Shown piece by piece: positions 7,758-16,682 of a stretch of DNA of 37,863 nt (the stretch's first letter is position 1; the number at the start of each line of letters is the position of its first letter). The position numbers were made by a program, and so were the translations under genes. Source of the stretch: Eubacterium sp. CAG:251. Lineage in GTDB: Bacteria > Bacillota > Clostridia > Oscillospirales > Acutalibacteraceae. The notes below the pieces were generated by a model. The model was given only the letters and a program-made list of their open reading frames with translations. It did no database searches and was not told where the DNA came from. The stretch is from assembly GCA_000436835.1 (NCBI GenBank), contig FR889159.1:1-37863 (forward strand), written 5' to 3'.

Positions 7758-9218
7758 GTGAATCAGCAAAAGCGCTTTCAAAGCGGAATAGAATTTATTA
7801 TAAATTTAATATCTCTTTTTGCGTCACACGCTGTCGCTTACTTGATTTTCGGCTTAATTATTCCGAAAATTCAGAACTATGAGCGAAACGACAGGGTTGA
7901 ATATACTATTGTTTTGCTTCTTTCGGCAATCATAGTATCTCTATACTTCTCGGTTGAGATTAATTTCTCCGTCAGAAACAGAGAATTTGAGCTTACTTCA
8001 ACGCTGAAAAACTGTTTTCTTACATACGCCTTATTCGGCGTGATGCTGATTTTGACTAAAAATCCAATTATTGACTCACGTTATCTGTTTTTATCATCAT
8101 TTGCTTTTTACATTGCGTTTTCTCTTTTGGGAAGATATGTTTTTAAGCATTATATGATAAAAAAATTTTCAAAAAGTAAATTTGCAACAAGAGTAGGTGT
8201 AATTTCCAACTATGGAAGAGCGTGTGAATTTATACCTAAGCTTAAAGAAAATTGGACCAACAATGTTATCGCAGTTGCACTGATAGACACCGATTTTAAC
8301 GAAAACGGTTTTGTTCTTAAAAACGGCAAGAGCATTTTTGATATCGACGGTGTTCCAGTTGTTGCCAATGCTGACAGCATTATCGGCTGGATAAGGACTG
8401 CGTCCCTTGATGAGACTTATATCAATGTTGAGTCAATGGATATGCTGCCCGAATATAACGAAATTATTGAAGAACTTGAGGATATGGGCATTACGGTTAA
8501 TGTAAATATCCCGTCACTTGAAAAAATTGTTACCGAAAGTAAATATAATAATTTAAACTGTGTAATTGAAAGCGACTATCCTATGGCGCAGTTTGCACCT
8601 ACAGTTATAAGCCCCGGCAAACTTGCTTTAAAAAGATTTGTTGACATAATCGGCGGAATAGTAGGGACTGTTTTGTCGCTTCCTATTATTTTAATTGTTG
8701 CAATTCCGCTTAAAATAGAATCGCCGGGTCCGCTGATTTTCAAGCAGCAACGAGTCGGCAAAAACGGACGTATATTTAATATATATAAGCTTCGTTCAAT
8801 GTATCAAGATGCAGAAGAACGCAAAAAAGCATTGATGGAGCAAAACAAGATGGACGGTCATATGTTTAAAATGGACAATGACCCGAGAATTACTAAAGTC
8901 GGCAAATTCATAAGAAAAACGAGCATTGATGAATTGCCGCAGTTTTGGAACGTTTTAAAGGGCGATATGAGCCTTGTGGGAACAAGACCGCCTACGGTTG
9001 ACGAGTTTGAAAAATATGAGAGCCACCACAAGCGTAGGCTTTCAATGAAGCCCGGCATTACAGGCAAATGGCAGGTATCAGGCAGAAGCGACATTCAGGA
9101 TTTTGAAGAGGTTGTTAAACTCGACTGTGAATATATCGACGAGTGGTCGCCGTTTCTTGATATTCAAATTCTGTTTAAAACAGTCGGCGTTGTGCTCACC
9201 CACAAGGGCGCAGAATAG
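7758..9218 (+). CDS. Undecaprenyl-phosphate sugar phosphotransferase (CpsE/WcaJ family)
   Basis: This membrane enzyme starts repeat-unit synthesis by moving a sugar-1-phosphate from a nucleotide sugar to undecaprenyl phosphate. The N-terminal half has four or five hydrophobic helices and a nucleotide-binding-like soluble region. The C-terminal bacterial sugar transferase domain starts near KRFVDIIGGIVGT and contains the signature strings PGPLIFKQQRVGKNGR, YKLRSM, DELPQFWNVLKGDMSLVGTRP and KPGITGKWQVSGR. The length of 486 residues fits. The start is a GTG at 7758 with AGGGTG seven bases upstream. The sugar specificity cannot be read; glucose, galactose or an N-acetyl sugar are all possible. 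Confidence 0.94.
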   Translation: MNQQKRFQSGIEFIINLISLFASHAVAYLIFGLIIPKIQNYERNDRVEYTIVLLLSAIIVSLYFSVEINFSVRNREFELTSTLKNCFLTYALFGVMLILTKNPIIDSRYLFLSSFAFYIAFSLLGRYVFKHYMIKKFSKSKFATRVGVISNYGRACEFIPKLKENWTNNVIAVALIDTDFNENGFVLKNGKSIFDIDGVPVVANADSIIGWIRTASLDETYINVESMDMLPEYNEIIEELEDMGITVNVNIPSLEKIVTESKYNNLNCVIESDYPMAQFAPTVISPGKLALKRFVDIIGGIVGTVLSLPIILIVAIPLKIESPGPLIFKQQRVGKNGRIFNIYKLRSMYQDAEERKKALMEQNKMDGHMFKMDNDPRITKVGKFIRKTSIDELPQFWNVLKGDMSLVGTRPPTVDEFEKYESHHKRRLSMKPGITGKWQVSGRSDIQDFEEVVKLDCEYIDEWSPFLDIQILFKTVGVVLTHKGAE

Positions 9219-9248
9219 ATTATAAATTAACAAGAGTAAGGTTTTATT

Positions 9249-10367
9249 ATGAAAATTGCTATGTTCGGTCACAAAAGAATACCGTCAAGAGAGGGCGGTG
9301 TTGAAATAGTTGTAGAAGAACTTGCAAAAAGAGAAGCGGCACTCGGCAATGACGTTATTGTTTATAACAGAAAAGGTCACCACGTATCGGGCAGCAAATT
9401 TGATGTTGATAACAACAGCAGTCACTTAAAAAATGTCAAGATTAAAACTGTTTTTACCTTTCAAAACAGCAAGCTAAATGCAATAGTTTATAGTTTGCTG
9501 TCTGCGATAAGGGTAAGCTTTTCAAGATGTGACGTTGTTCATATTCATGCAGAAGGTCCTGCCTCGATGTCATTTTTGCCAAAGCTTTTCGGCAAAAGAG
9601 TTGTTGTTACAATTCACGGGCTTGATTGGCAAAGAGCTAAATGGGGCGGTTTCGCAACAAGATTTTTAAAATATGGAGAAAGAAACGCCGCAAAATATGC
9701 AGATGAAATTATAGTTCTTTCAAAGAATGTTCAAAACTATTTTAAAGAAAAGTACGGCAGAGATACGGTTTTTATTCCAAACGGAGTTGAAAAACCTGTA
9801 ATCAAAAATGATAACGAAATAAATAAAAAATACGGATTAAAAAAGAACGACTACATATTATTTCTCGGCAGGATAGTGCCGGAAAAGCAGGTTAAGCTTT
9901 TGATTGAAGCTTATAAAAATCTTGAAACGGATAAAAAGCTTGTCATTGCAGGCGGTGCCAGCCACACAAGCGATTATTTTAACGAGGTCAAAGAATGTGC
10001 AAACGGCAGAGATGATATTATCTTTACCGATTTTGTTCAAGGAGAGGTGCTTGAAGAGCTTTATTCAAATGCTTATATTTACGTTTTGCCGAGCGACCTT
10101 GAGGGTATGCCGCTAAGCCTTTTAGAGGCAATGAGCTATTCAAATTGTTGCCTTACTTCCGACATTGCGGAATGTACCGAAGTTTGCGAGGAAAATGCAG
10201 TTTATTTCAAAAAAAGCGATAAAGAAGATTTGGAAAATAAATTACGCTTTCTTCTTGAAAATGAAAATATTGTAGAAGAATACAAGGAAAAGGCTCAGGA
10301 TTATATTTGCAGAAAATATAATTGGGACGATATAACCGAAAAAACATTATCACTATACAAAAAGTAA
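9249..10367 (+). CDS. GT4-family glycosyltransferase with DUF1972-like N-terminus
   Basis: This is a 372-residue GT-B retaining glycosyltransferase. The opening MKIAMFGHKRIPSREGGVEIVVEEL matches the DUF1972-type acceptor domain found in rhamnosyl- and other early sugar transferases (FGHKRIPSREGG is the key part). The C-terminal donor domain shows LFLGRIVPEKQVKLLIEA and the E-x7-E motif within EGMPLSLLEAM. It probably adds the second sugar onto the CpsE product. The donor sugar is unknown; rhamnose is a reasonable guess from the N-terminal domain only. Confidence 0.88.
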   Translation: MKIAMFGHKRIPSREGGVEIVVEELAKREAALGNDVIVYNRKGHHVSGSKFDVDNNSSHLKNVKIKTVFTFQNSKLNAIVYSLLSAIRVSFSRCDVVHIHAEGPASMSFLPKLFGKRVVVTIHGLDWQRAKWGGFATRFLKYGERNAAKYADEIIVLSKNVQNYFKEKYGRDTVFIPNGVEKPVIKNDNEINKKYGLKKNDYILFLGRIVPEKQVKLLIEAYKNLETDKKLVIAGGASHTSDYFNEVKECANGRDDIIFTDFVQGEVLEELYSNAYIYVLPSDLEGMPLSLLEAMSYSNCCLTSDIAECTEVCEENAVYFKKSDKEDLENKLRFLLENENIVEEYKEKAQDYICRKYNWDDITEKTLSLYKK

Positions 10368-10382
10368 CTCGGAGAGGCAAAT

Positions 10383-11567
10383 ATGAAAATTTTGATGGTA
10401 AATAAGTTTCTCTACCCTAACGGCGGTTCAGAAACATATATGTTCAAGCTCGGCGCTTACCTTAAATCAATAGGCCACGAGGTTGAATATTTCGGTATGG
10501 AGCATGAGGGCAGGATTGTTTCAAACAGCCTTGACCTTTATACCGAGGCCATGGATTTTCATAACAGTTCGGCATTAAAGAAGCTGAAGCTTTCCCTTAA
10601 AACCGTTTATTCAAGGGAAGCAAGGAACAAGATGAAAAAGCTTCTTGACAAATTCGAGCCTGACGTTGTTCATCTTAACAATTTCAATTTTCAGCTTACT
10701 CCGAGCATTATTTATGCAGTTAAGGATTATGACAAAAATCACAATAAGAAAATCAAGCTTATTTACACGGCGCACGATTTTCAACTTGTCTGTCCGAATC
10801 ATATGATGATGGATATTCACACAAATACTCCTTGTGAAAAATGCATAGGCGGCAATTTTAAAAACTGTACTGCAAACAAGTGCATACATAATTCAACATT
10901 AAAATCTCTTTTAGGCACGCTCGAAGCGGAGATTTATAATAAAAACGGAATATACTCTAGGATTGATAACATTATTTGTTGCAGCGAATTTATGAAAAAT
11001 ATGCTCGACACCAATTCCGTTTTCAAAAATAAAACAGTCACTCTTCACAATTTTATTGACAAAATCGAGCCGAAGAAAAGTGAGAAAGAAAACTATGTTC
11101 TTTATTTCGGCAGATTTGCGCAGGAGAAGGGCATTGAAACTCTTATAGGCGCAAAAAACAAAGACTTTATTTGTGCCGGCTCAGGTCCGATTGAGGATAA
11201 GGTAGACAGCGCTCCTAATTTGAAAAATATCGGCTTTAAATCAGGTAAGGAGCTTGAAGAACTTATAAGAAAAGCGAAGTGCACGGTTTATCCGAGCATT
11301 TGGTATGAAAATTGCCCGTTTTCAATAATGGAAAGCATTATGTATCAAACGCCTGTTATTGCGTCAAATATCGGCGGTATTCCCGAACTTATTGACGACG
11401 GCAAAACGGGTTATCTTATCCCGCCGAGTAACAGCGAAGCGCTTGAAGAAGCGATTGATAAATTAGATGACGCCACGCTTGAATATATGGTTAAAAACTG
11501 CGCCGAAAAAGAATTTGACACAGTTGAAACATATACAAAAAAACTTATTGAAATATACAACTCGTAA
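10383..11567 (+). CDS. GT4-family glycosyltransferase with cysteine-rich insert
   Basis: This is a 394-residue GT-B glycosyltransferase. The N-terminal domain has NGGSETYMFKLGAYL and TAHDFQLVCPN; the C-terminal donor-binding domain has YFGRFAQEKGIETLI and the E-x7-E segment ENCPFSIMESI, then PVIASNIGGIPELI. Between about residues 138 and 165 a cluster of cysteines (CPN, CEKCIGG, NCTANKC) forms a probable metal-binding loop seen in one GT4 subgroup. GGAGAGG lies before the ATG. It is 15 bases after the previous glycosyltransferase and probably adds another sugar to the same repeat unit. Confidence 0.88.
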   Translation: MKILMVNKFLYPNGGSETYMFKLGAYLKSIGHEVEYFGMEHEGRIVSNSLDLYTEAMDFHNSSALKKLKLSLKTVYSREARNKMKKLLDKFEPDVVHLNNFNFQLTPSIIYAVKDYDKNHNKKIKLIYTAHDFQLVCPNHMMMDIHTNTPCEKCIGGNFKNCTANKCIHNSTLKSLLGTLEAEIYNKNGIYSRIDNIICCSEFMKNMLDTNSVFKNKTVTLHNFIDKIEPKKSEKENYVLYFGRFAQEKGIETLIGAKNKDFICAGSGPIEDKVDSAPNLKNIGFKSGKELEELIRKAKCTVYPSIWYENCPFSIMESIMYQTPVIASNIGGIPELIDDGKTGYLIPPSNSEALEEAIDKLDDATLEYMVKNCAEKEFDTVETYTKKLIEIYNS

Positions 11568-11580
11568 TGTAGGTGGAAAA

Positions 11581-12747
11581 ATGAAAAAACTTAACGGAAC
11601 AGTAATAGTTACATATCGTTGCAATGCAAGGTGCAATATGTGTAACAGATATAAAAAGCCGTCAAAGCCTGAGGAGGAACTGACGGTTGAGACAATAAAG
11701 AAGCTGCCGCAAATGTATTTTACCAATATTACGGGCGGAGAGCCGTTTATAAGAGAAGATTTAGGCGATATAGTTCGTGAACTTTACAAAAAGAGCGACC
11801 GCATCGTTATATCAACAAACGGCTTTTTTACCGACAGGATTATCAAACTTTGCGAGGAATTTCCAAACGTAGGTATTCGTATTTCGATTGAGGGTTTGGA
11901 AGAAACGAACAATAAAATCCGTGGTCTTGAAGACGGCTTTAACAAGGGCTACACAACGCTTAAAAAGCTTGTTGAAATGAATCACCCGGACGTCGGATTC
12001 GGTATGACTGTTCAGGACGAAAATGCGAAGGACCTTGTTGAACTTTATAAATTAAGCGACAAGATGAATATGGAATTTGCAACAGCGTCACTTCACAATT
12101 CATTTTATTTTGTTGAGGCTAAAAACATTATTAAAGACAGACCGATGGTTGCAAAGGAATTTGAGGGGCTTATTAACGAGCTTTTGAAATCAAATTCGCC
12201 TAAGAAATGGTTTAGAGCATATTTCAACCACGGCTTAATCAATTACATATACGGTCAAAAAAGGCTTTTGCCGTGCGACATGGCATTTGATACCTTTTTC
12301 ATTGACCCTTACGGCGATGTTATGCCCTGCAACGGAACTAAGGAAAAAGAGGTTATGGGCAATCTTAACGAAACGGATTGGGACACTCTTTGGAACAGTG
12401 AGCAGGCGGACAGAGTCAGAGAAAAAGTGCGCCATTGCGACAGGCAGTGCTGGATGATAGGCTCGGTTTCCCCTGCCATGCACAAGTATATTTGGGTTCC
12501 TGCCGCTTGGGTTATTAAGCACAAATTTCTTAGATTTTTTAAAGAAAACAAATATTCAATGTATGAAAACAAAATCTGCCGTGACTACCGTGACGGCAAG
12601 GTTACAAAGGCTGAGCTCGACAAACTTTCAACCTGCGATATGAACGCTCAAATTAATGACGGCCTTTCGGAAAAATCGAGAGAACAGCTTAAAAACAAAA
12701 CCGGAGAGGAAATCGTAGACGCCGATATTATGGCTCAACTTAAATAA
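11581..12747 (+). CDS. Radical SAM / SPASM-domain protein
   Basis: This 388-residue iron-sulfur enzyme has the radical SAM cluster motif CNARCNMC near residues 13-20 (CxxxCxxC), the GGEP motif, and a C-terminal SPASM-type cysteine region beginning at FFIDPYGDVMPCNG and continuing with CDRQCW. SPASM proteins usually modify peptides or sugars through auxiliary clusters. The substrate here is unknown; its place between glycosyltransferases suggests a sugar or lipid-linked intermediate. The ATG at 11581 is chosen because AGGTGG lies just upstream and the protein aligns from MKKLNGTVIVTYRC; an in-frame start 38 codons earlier would overlap the upstream gene. Confidence 0.88.
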   Translation: MKKLNGTVIVTYRCNARCNMCNRYKKPSKPEEELTVETIKKLPQMYFTNITGGEPFIREDLGDIVRELYKKSDRIVISTNGFFTDRIIKLCEEFPNVGIRISIEGLEETNNKIRGLEDGFNKGYTTLKKLVEMNHPDVGFGMTVQDENAKDLVELYKLSDKMNMEFATASLHNSFYFVEAKNIIKDRPMVAKEFEGLINELLKSNSPKKWFRAYFNHGLINYIYGQKRLLPCDMAFDTFFIDPYGDVMPCNGTKEKEVMGNLNETDWDTLWNSEQADRVREKVRHCDRQCWMIGSVSPAMHKYIWVPAAWVIKHKFLRFFKENKYSMYENKICRDYRDGKVTKAELDKLSTCDMNAQINDGLSEKSREQLKNKTGEEIVDADIMAQLK

Positions 12748-12763
12748 ATTTTTTTGGTGAAAT

Positions 12764-13848
12764 ATGAAAGTATTAATTGTAAACCCTATTCTTTATACCA
12801 ACGAGAACAGGAATATTAAAAAAGTTAATACAATTAAGGACACGATGATTTACGATTTGTGCTTAGCTTTTAAGAAAAAAGGGTGCGACGTTACGCTTGC
12901 CGCATCTGATTTATATAAGCCGAGCGAGAACGAGAGCTATCCTTTTAATATTATTTGGATGAGGACAAGGCTTACAAAACTTTTTCCGCCGCACACTCTC
13001 CCCTACTGCCCGGAGGTTAAGAAAATCGCAAAATCAGGCAATTTTGATTTAATAATCACGAGCGAAGTATTTTCACTCAATTCTCTCAAATTAGCGCTTT
13101 GCACTCCTAAAAATCTAATTGTTTGGCAAGAACTTGGTAAGCATAATCGTATTTTTCATGGGCTTGCTTCCAAATTTTGGTATGGCATTGTTGCAAAAAT
13201 AGGATTTAAAAAAGCGCTTATTGTTGCAAGAAGCGTTCAGGCAAAGGAATTTATTTCAAAATACTGCAAAAATGTATCAGATACGATTATCGACCACGGC
13301 GTTAATATTGAAAAATTCACCCCTTGCAGAGAAAAGGACAGTCAATTTGCTATAAGCTCTCAATTAATTTCAAGAAAGCATATTGAAAAATCGATTGAAG
13401 CCTTTGCAAAATACTTAAATAAATATGACGACAGCGCAAAGCTTTAATAATGGGTGACGGCGATGAAAAGGAAAATTTGCGCAAACTTGCAAAAGACCTC
13501 GGCGCTGATAAAAATATTATTTTTACAGGCAAGCTCGGCCACAACAAGCTTATTGAAATACTGAAAAAATCAATTGCTATGCTTGTTTACACCGAGAAAG
13601 ACAACAATATGGTGTCAATTGTCGAATCCATTGCGCTTGCAACACCTGTTATCACTACCGACATTCCCTACAATGCAAGCTATATTAAAGCTGAAAAATT
13701 AGGGATAGTAAACAATAATTGGAACGATGACGATTTAAGAAAACTTGCAACAAGTGATGAATATATAAATAACTGTATGAATTACAGAAAATACCTGCCG
13801 ACAGAATATAAGGCAGAGCAGTTTTTAAAGGTTAAAGGACTTATTTGA
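12764..13848 (+). pseudogene. GT4-family glycosyltransferase split by a one-base frameshift
   Basis: Two adjacent frames together make one GT-B glycosyltransferase of about 361 residues. The first (12764-13447) carries the acceptor domain and ends YDDSAKL-stop. The second (13450-13848) resumes in the +2 frame with MGDGDEKENLRKLAKDLG, the usual continuation of a KLIIMGDGD-type strand, and includes the E-x7-E area around NMVSIVESIALATPVITTD. One lost base within 13444-13450 (AAGCTTTAATAATG, where one more base would restore K-L-I-I-M or similar) explains everything. Internal start of the second half has no ribosome site. Either the gene is inactive, or the base is a sequencing/assembly error. 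If real, one repeat-unit linkage could be lost or altered. Confidence 0.85.
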
Positions 13849-14678
13849 TGAACACAAAGGACAAAATCTTAAAAATATTTGAGGGCAACCCTCTTTATGA
13901 AAATTTCAGACTCGGTTATTGGAGAATGAGAACAAGAAAATCGCAAAAAGAACTTGAAGAAAACGCAAAAAAACGAGCAAACGGCTTTGATGACCGCCAA
14001 TTTTCAAGGCTTAAGGAATTTGAAAATAAATATAACGGTGAGCGTTGCTTTATAATTGCAACAGGTCCATCACTCACAATTGACGATCTTGAAAAATTAA
14101 AAGATGAATATACCTTTGGCGTTAATTCAATAATCAAGCTTTTTGACAAAACGGATTTTAGACCTGATTTTTACGGAATACAGGACAAATTTGTCTACGG
14201 CGCCATGCAGGACGTGATAAAAAACACAAAATTTAAGACTGCTTTTTGCGCCGACGTTATCAAGAAGTACTATGATGTACCGAATGATTTTATACTCTTC
14301 CCCTATAATAGCGACTATCATTATTTTGACGTCAAATTCGGCGAATACAATGCCCAATTCAGCGACAATGCTTATGAAATTGTTTATGACGGCTATTCAA
14401 TAACATATTCGCTTATTGAAATTGCCATATATATGGGCTTTAAGGAAATTTATCTTTTAGGCTGTGATTGCAGTTATCCTAAGGGTTCAAAAAGCCACGT
14501 GGTTGAAAGCGGCTTTGTTGACAAAAACGCTGTGTCAAACCCTATAAGAATGAGGGTCGGCTACAAATGCGCAAAAGACTATGCCGACAGTCATGGTATA
14601 AAAATATATAACGCTACACGTGGCGGTGAGCTTGAAACGTTTGAAAGAGTAGATTTAGATGAGGTTTTAGCAAAATGA
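13848..14678 (+). CDS. DUF115 (MptE-like / Maf-like) protein, possible CMP-ulosonic acid transferase
   Basis: This 276-residue protein contains RCFIIATGPSLTIDDLEKL, with the ATGPSL motif at about residues 71-76, and later SLIEIAIYMGFKEIYLLGCDCSY. These are hallmarks of DUF115/PF01973, the domain shared by archaeal MptE and the flagellin glycosylation protein Maf. The GxGPSL loop also resembles that of CstII-type sialyltransferases. Known Maf proteins attach nonulosonic acids. I infer a glycosyl- or phosphate-transfer role in the polysaccharide, possibly with the CMP-sugar made by the next-but-one gene. The start is the ATG at 13848, overlapping the previous stop as TGATG; the end overlaps the next gene as ATGA. 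Confidence 0.75.
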   Translation: MNTKDKILKIFEGNPLYENFRLGYWRMRTRKSQKELEENAKKRANGFDDRQFSRLKEFENKYNGERCFIIATGPSLTIDDLEKLKDEYTFGVNSIIKLFDKTDFRPDFYGIQDKFVYGAMQDVIKNTKFKTAFCADVIKKYYDVPNDFILFPYNSDYHYFDVKFGEYNAQFSDNAYEIVYDGYSITYSLIEIAIYMGFKEIYLLGCDCSYPKGSKSHVVESGFVDKNAVSNPIRMRVGYKCAKDYADSHGIKIYNATRGGELETFERVDLDEVLAK

Positions 14679-15208
14679 CAGAAACCGTAAAATACGATTT
14701 AGAAGCAATTACGAAAAAGCATTATTCTTTTCCCTATCTTTGCTATTTGATCATAAAAAATAGAGGATTTAGATACGTTTTTTATCTTAGAATGGCAGGC
14801 AAAAAGGGATTTTTAAAACCACTATTCATTTTTCTTCATTCAAAGCTTTCTCATAAAATGAATAATGAAATATCTTATAAAACAAAAATCGGCAAAGGCT
14901 TAACATTGGGCCATCCGTCATCAATAGTTGTCAACCCTGAGGCTGAATTAGGCGAGGATATTTCCATTTCTCACGGTGTTACAATCGGAATGGTAAAGTC
15001 GGGAAAAAGGCAGGGTGTTCCTACGCTCAAAAATCACATATACATAGGCGCAAATGCAAGTATTGTCGGTGGAATTACAATAGGCAATGATGTTTTAATT
15101 GCTGCCAACAGCTTTGTGGATTTCGATGTTCCGGATAATTCGCTTGTTATCGGAAATCCCGGTATTATAAAGCATAAAGAAAATGCCTGTACGAAAGATT
15201 ATCACTAA
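14675..15208 (+). CDS. Serine acetyltransferase-like hexapeptide acyltransferase
   Basis: This 177-residue protein has a left-handed beta-helix C-terminal half with hexapeptide repeats (KIGKGLTLGHPSSIVV, AELGEDISISHGVTIG, HIYIGANASIVGGITIGNDVLIAA). The order and the histidine in LGHPSSIVV match the serine O-acetyltransferase (LbH_SAT) subgroup, which in polysaccharide clusters often O-acetylates sugars. The N-terminal 55 residues are alpha-helical and basic. The ATG overlaps the upstream stop (ATGA), suggesting coupled translation. A metabolic cysE role is unlikely given the setting and short N-terminus; the acceptor sugar is unknown. Confidence 0.85.
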   Translation: MTETVKYDLEAITKKHYSFPYLCYLIIKNRGFRYVFYLRMAGKKGFLKPLFIFLHSKLSHKMNNEISYKTKIGKGLTLGHPSSIVVNPEAELGEDISISHGVTIGMVKSGKRQGVPTLKNHIYIGANASIVGGITIGNDVLIAANSFVDFDVPDNSLVIGNPGIIKHKENACTKDYH

Positions 15209-15232
15209 AAATAAATCATTGAGGAAAAAGAT

Positions 15233-15895
15233 ATGAAAAAAATTGTTGCAATAGTACCTATGAAACTTAATAATCAGAGATTGCCGCAGAAAAACACGAA
15301 AGCGTTTACCAACGGCAAGCCGCTTTGCTATTATATTCTTTCAACGCTGTTAAAAATAGAAAAAATTGACGAGGTATATGTATATTGCAGCAATGAAGAA
15401 ATAAAAAAATACATACCAAGCGGTGTAAAATATCTTAAAAGAAGCGAAAGTTTAGACCAAAATACCACTAAAATGAACGAAGTTTTAAAGGCATTTGCAA
15501 AGGATGTGCCCGCCGACGTTTATGTTATGACGCACACTACGGCACCGTTTATATCTAAGGAATCGATTGAAAAAGGGCTTGATGCTGTTTTAAGCGGTGA
15601 ATACGATTCCTCCTTTGCGGCAAAAAAACTTCAAGACTTCTTATGGAAAGACGGCAAGCCGTTTAACTATGAACTTGACAATATTCCGAGAACGCAGGAT
15701 TTAGAGCCGCTTTATGAGGAAACAAGCGGATTTTACATTTACAATTCAAGCGTAATCACTTCCCTCAACAGACGTATCGGCGAAAAGCCGTATATAGTTG
15801 AAGTGAATGAAATTGAAGCGGTTGACATTGACGAAAAAGAGGACTTCCAAATTGCAGATGCAATTTACAACAGTCTTTATAAAATTGAGGAATAA
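15233..15895 (+). CDS. CMP-sugar synthetase-like cytidylyltransferase (NeuA family)
   Basis: This 220-residue protein has the nucleotidyltransferase signature IVAIVPMKLNNQRLPQKNTKAF, in which QRLPQKN matches the R-x-x-x-K-N CTP-binding loop of acylneuraminate cytidylyltransferases, plus DVYVMTHTTAPFIS, SGFYIYN and VNEIEAVDIDEKEDFQIAD. Known relatives activate sialic, legionaminic, pseudaminic acid or KDO as CMP-sugars. No NeuB, NeuC or legionaminic/pseudaminic genes are in the cluster, so sialic acid is not supported. The next gene, an HpcH/HpaI aldolase two bases downstream, may make its 2-keto acid substrate. An alternative is activation of a different acid sugar. Confidence 0.85.
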   Translation: MKKIVAIVPMKLNNQRLPQKNTKAFTNGKPLCYYILSTLLKIEKIDEVYVYCSNEEIKKYIPSGVKYLKRSESLDQNTTKMNEVLKAFAKDVPADVYVMTHTTAPFISKESIEKGLDAVLSGEYDSSFAAKKLQDFLWKDGKPFNYELDNIPRTQDLEPLYEETSGFYIYNSSVITSLNRRIGEKPYIVEVNEIEAVDIDEKEDFQIADAIYNSLYKIEE

Positions 15896-15897
15896 TT

Positions 15898-16662
15898 ATG
15901 AAAGAAACTTTAAGAATTTTCAGAGATAAGCTAAATAACAATGAATTTGTATACGGTCCTTTTATGAAAACAAGTGACCCTATGTTTGTTGAAGCGGTCG
16001 GTCTTGCCGGCTTTGACTATGTTATACTTGATATGGAGCACGGTCCTGTTACAATTGAAAATCAGCAAAACAATATTCGTGCGGCTGAGGCAAGAAATAC
16101 TGTTCCTATTATAAGACTTAAAGACAGAGGCGGAAACACAATCGGCAAAGCGCTTGACATAGGTGCTTACGGCATACAGGTACCGCAGATAAACAACGCC
16201 GAAGAAGCGAAAAACGTGGTTAAATTTGCTAAATTCTACCCTTACGGAATGAGAGGCGTTTGCAGATTCGTAAGAGCGGCTGACTATTCAAATTGCGACA
16301 GATACAAGTTTTTTGAAAGTTCAAAGGATGTGCTCATCATTCTTCAGCTTGAGGGAATTAAAGCGATTGAAAACCTTGACGAAATACTCGACGTCGAGGG
16401 CGTTGATATCTTATTTATCGGCCCTTACGACCTTTCGCAGTCACTCGGCATTCCCGGCCAGGTTAATAACCCTGTTGTTGTAAACGCTATGAAGGATATC
16501 GTTGAACGTGCAAAGGCAAAAGGCAAGGTAGTCGGCACATTTGTTGACACACCACAGGACTTGAAAATGTGGAAAGAAATCGGCGTTCAATATTTAAGTT
16601 ACAGCGTTGATGTCGGCATTTTTATTGACGCATGTAAACAGCTTAGAAAATCTTTTGAATAA
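15898..16662 (+). CDS. HpcH/HpaI-family pyruvate aldolase
   Basis: This 254-residue cytosolic metal-dependent class II aldolase adds pyruvate to, or removes it from, an aldehyde to make or break 2-keto-3-deoxy acids. The conserved catalytic residues are present: His48 in DMEHGPVT, Arg73 in IIRLKD, and the metal ligands Glu152 in LQLEGI and Asp178 in IGPYDLS, each offset by three from the positions I recall for E. coli HpaI. Such enzymes usually serve aromatic or sugar-acid catabolism. Here it sits two bases after a CMP-sugar synthetase inside a polysaccharide operon, so I infer a biosynthetic role making an ulosonic acid from pyruvate. A catabolic side role is not excluded. Confidence 0.9.
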   Translation: MKETLRIFRDKLNNNEFVYGPFMKTSDPMFVEAVGLAGFDYVILDMEHGPVTIENQQNNIRAAEARNTVPIIRLKDRGGNTIGKALDIGAYGIQVPQINNAEEAKNVVKFAKFYPYGMRGVCRFVRAADYSNCDRYKFFESSKDVLIILQLEGIKAIENLDEILDVEGVDILFIGPYDLSQSLGIPGQVNNPVVVNAMKDIVERAKAKGKVVGTFVDTPQDLKMWKEIGVQYLSYSVDVGIFIDACKQLRKSFE

Positions 16663-16682
16663 TAGTGGAGAAATAATAACCA

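Noticed and set aside
7758..7760. A later ATG as the start of the sugar phosphotransferase
   Set aside because: The GTG at 7758 is placed at the right distance from AGGGTG and the next ATG would remove the first membrane helix.
15233..15895. Sialic acid synthesis
   Set aside because: The cytidylyltransferase is NeuA-like, but no NeuB, NeuC or epimerase is in the cluster, so sialic acid is not supported.
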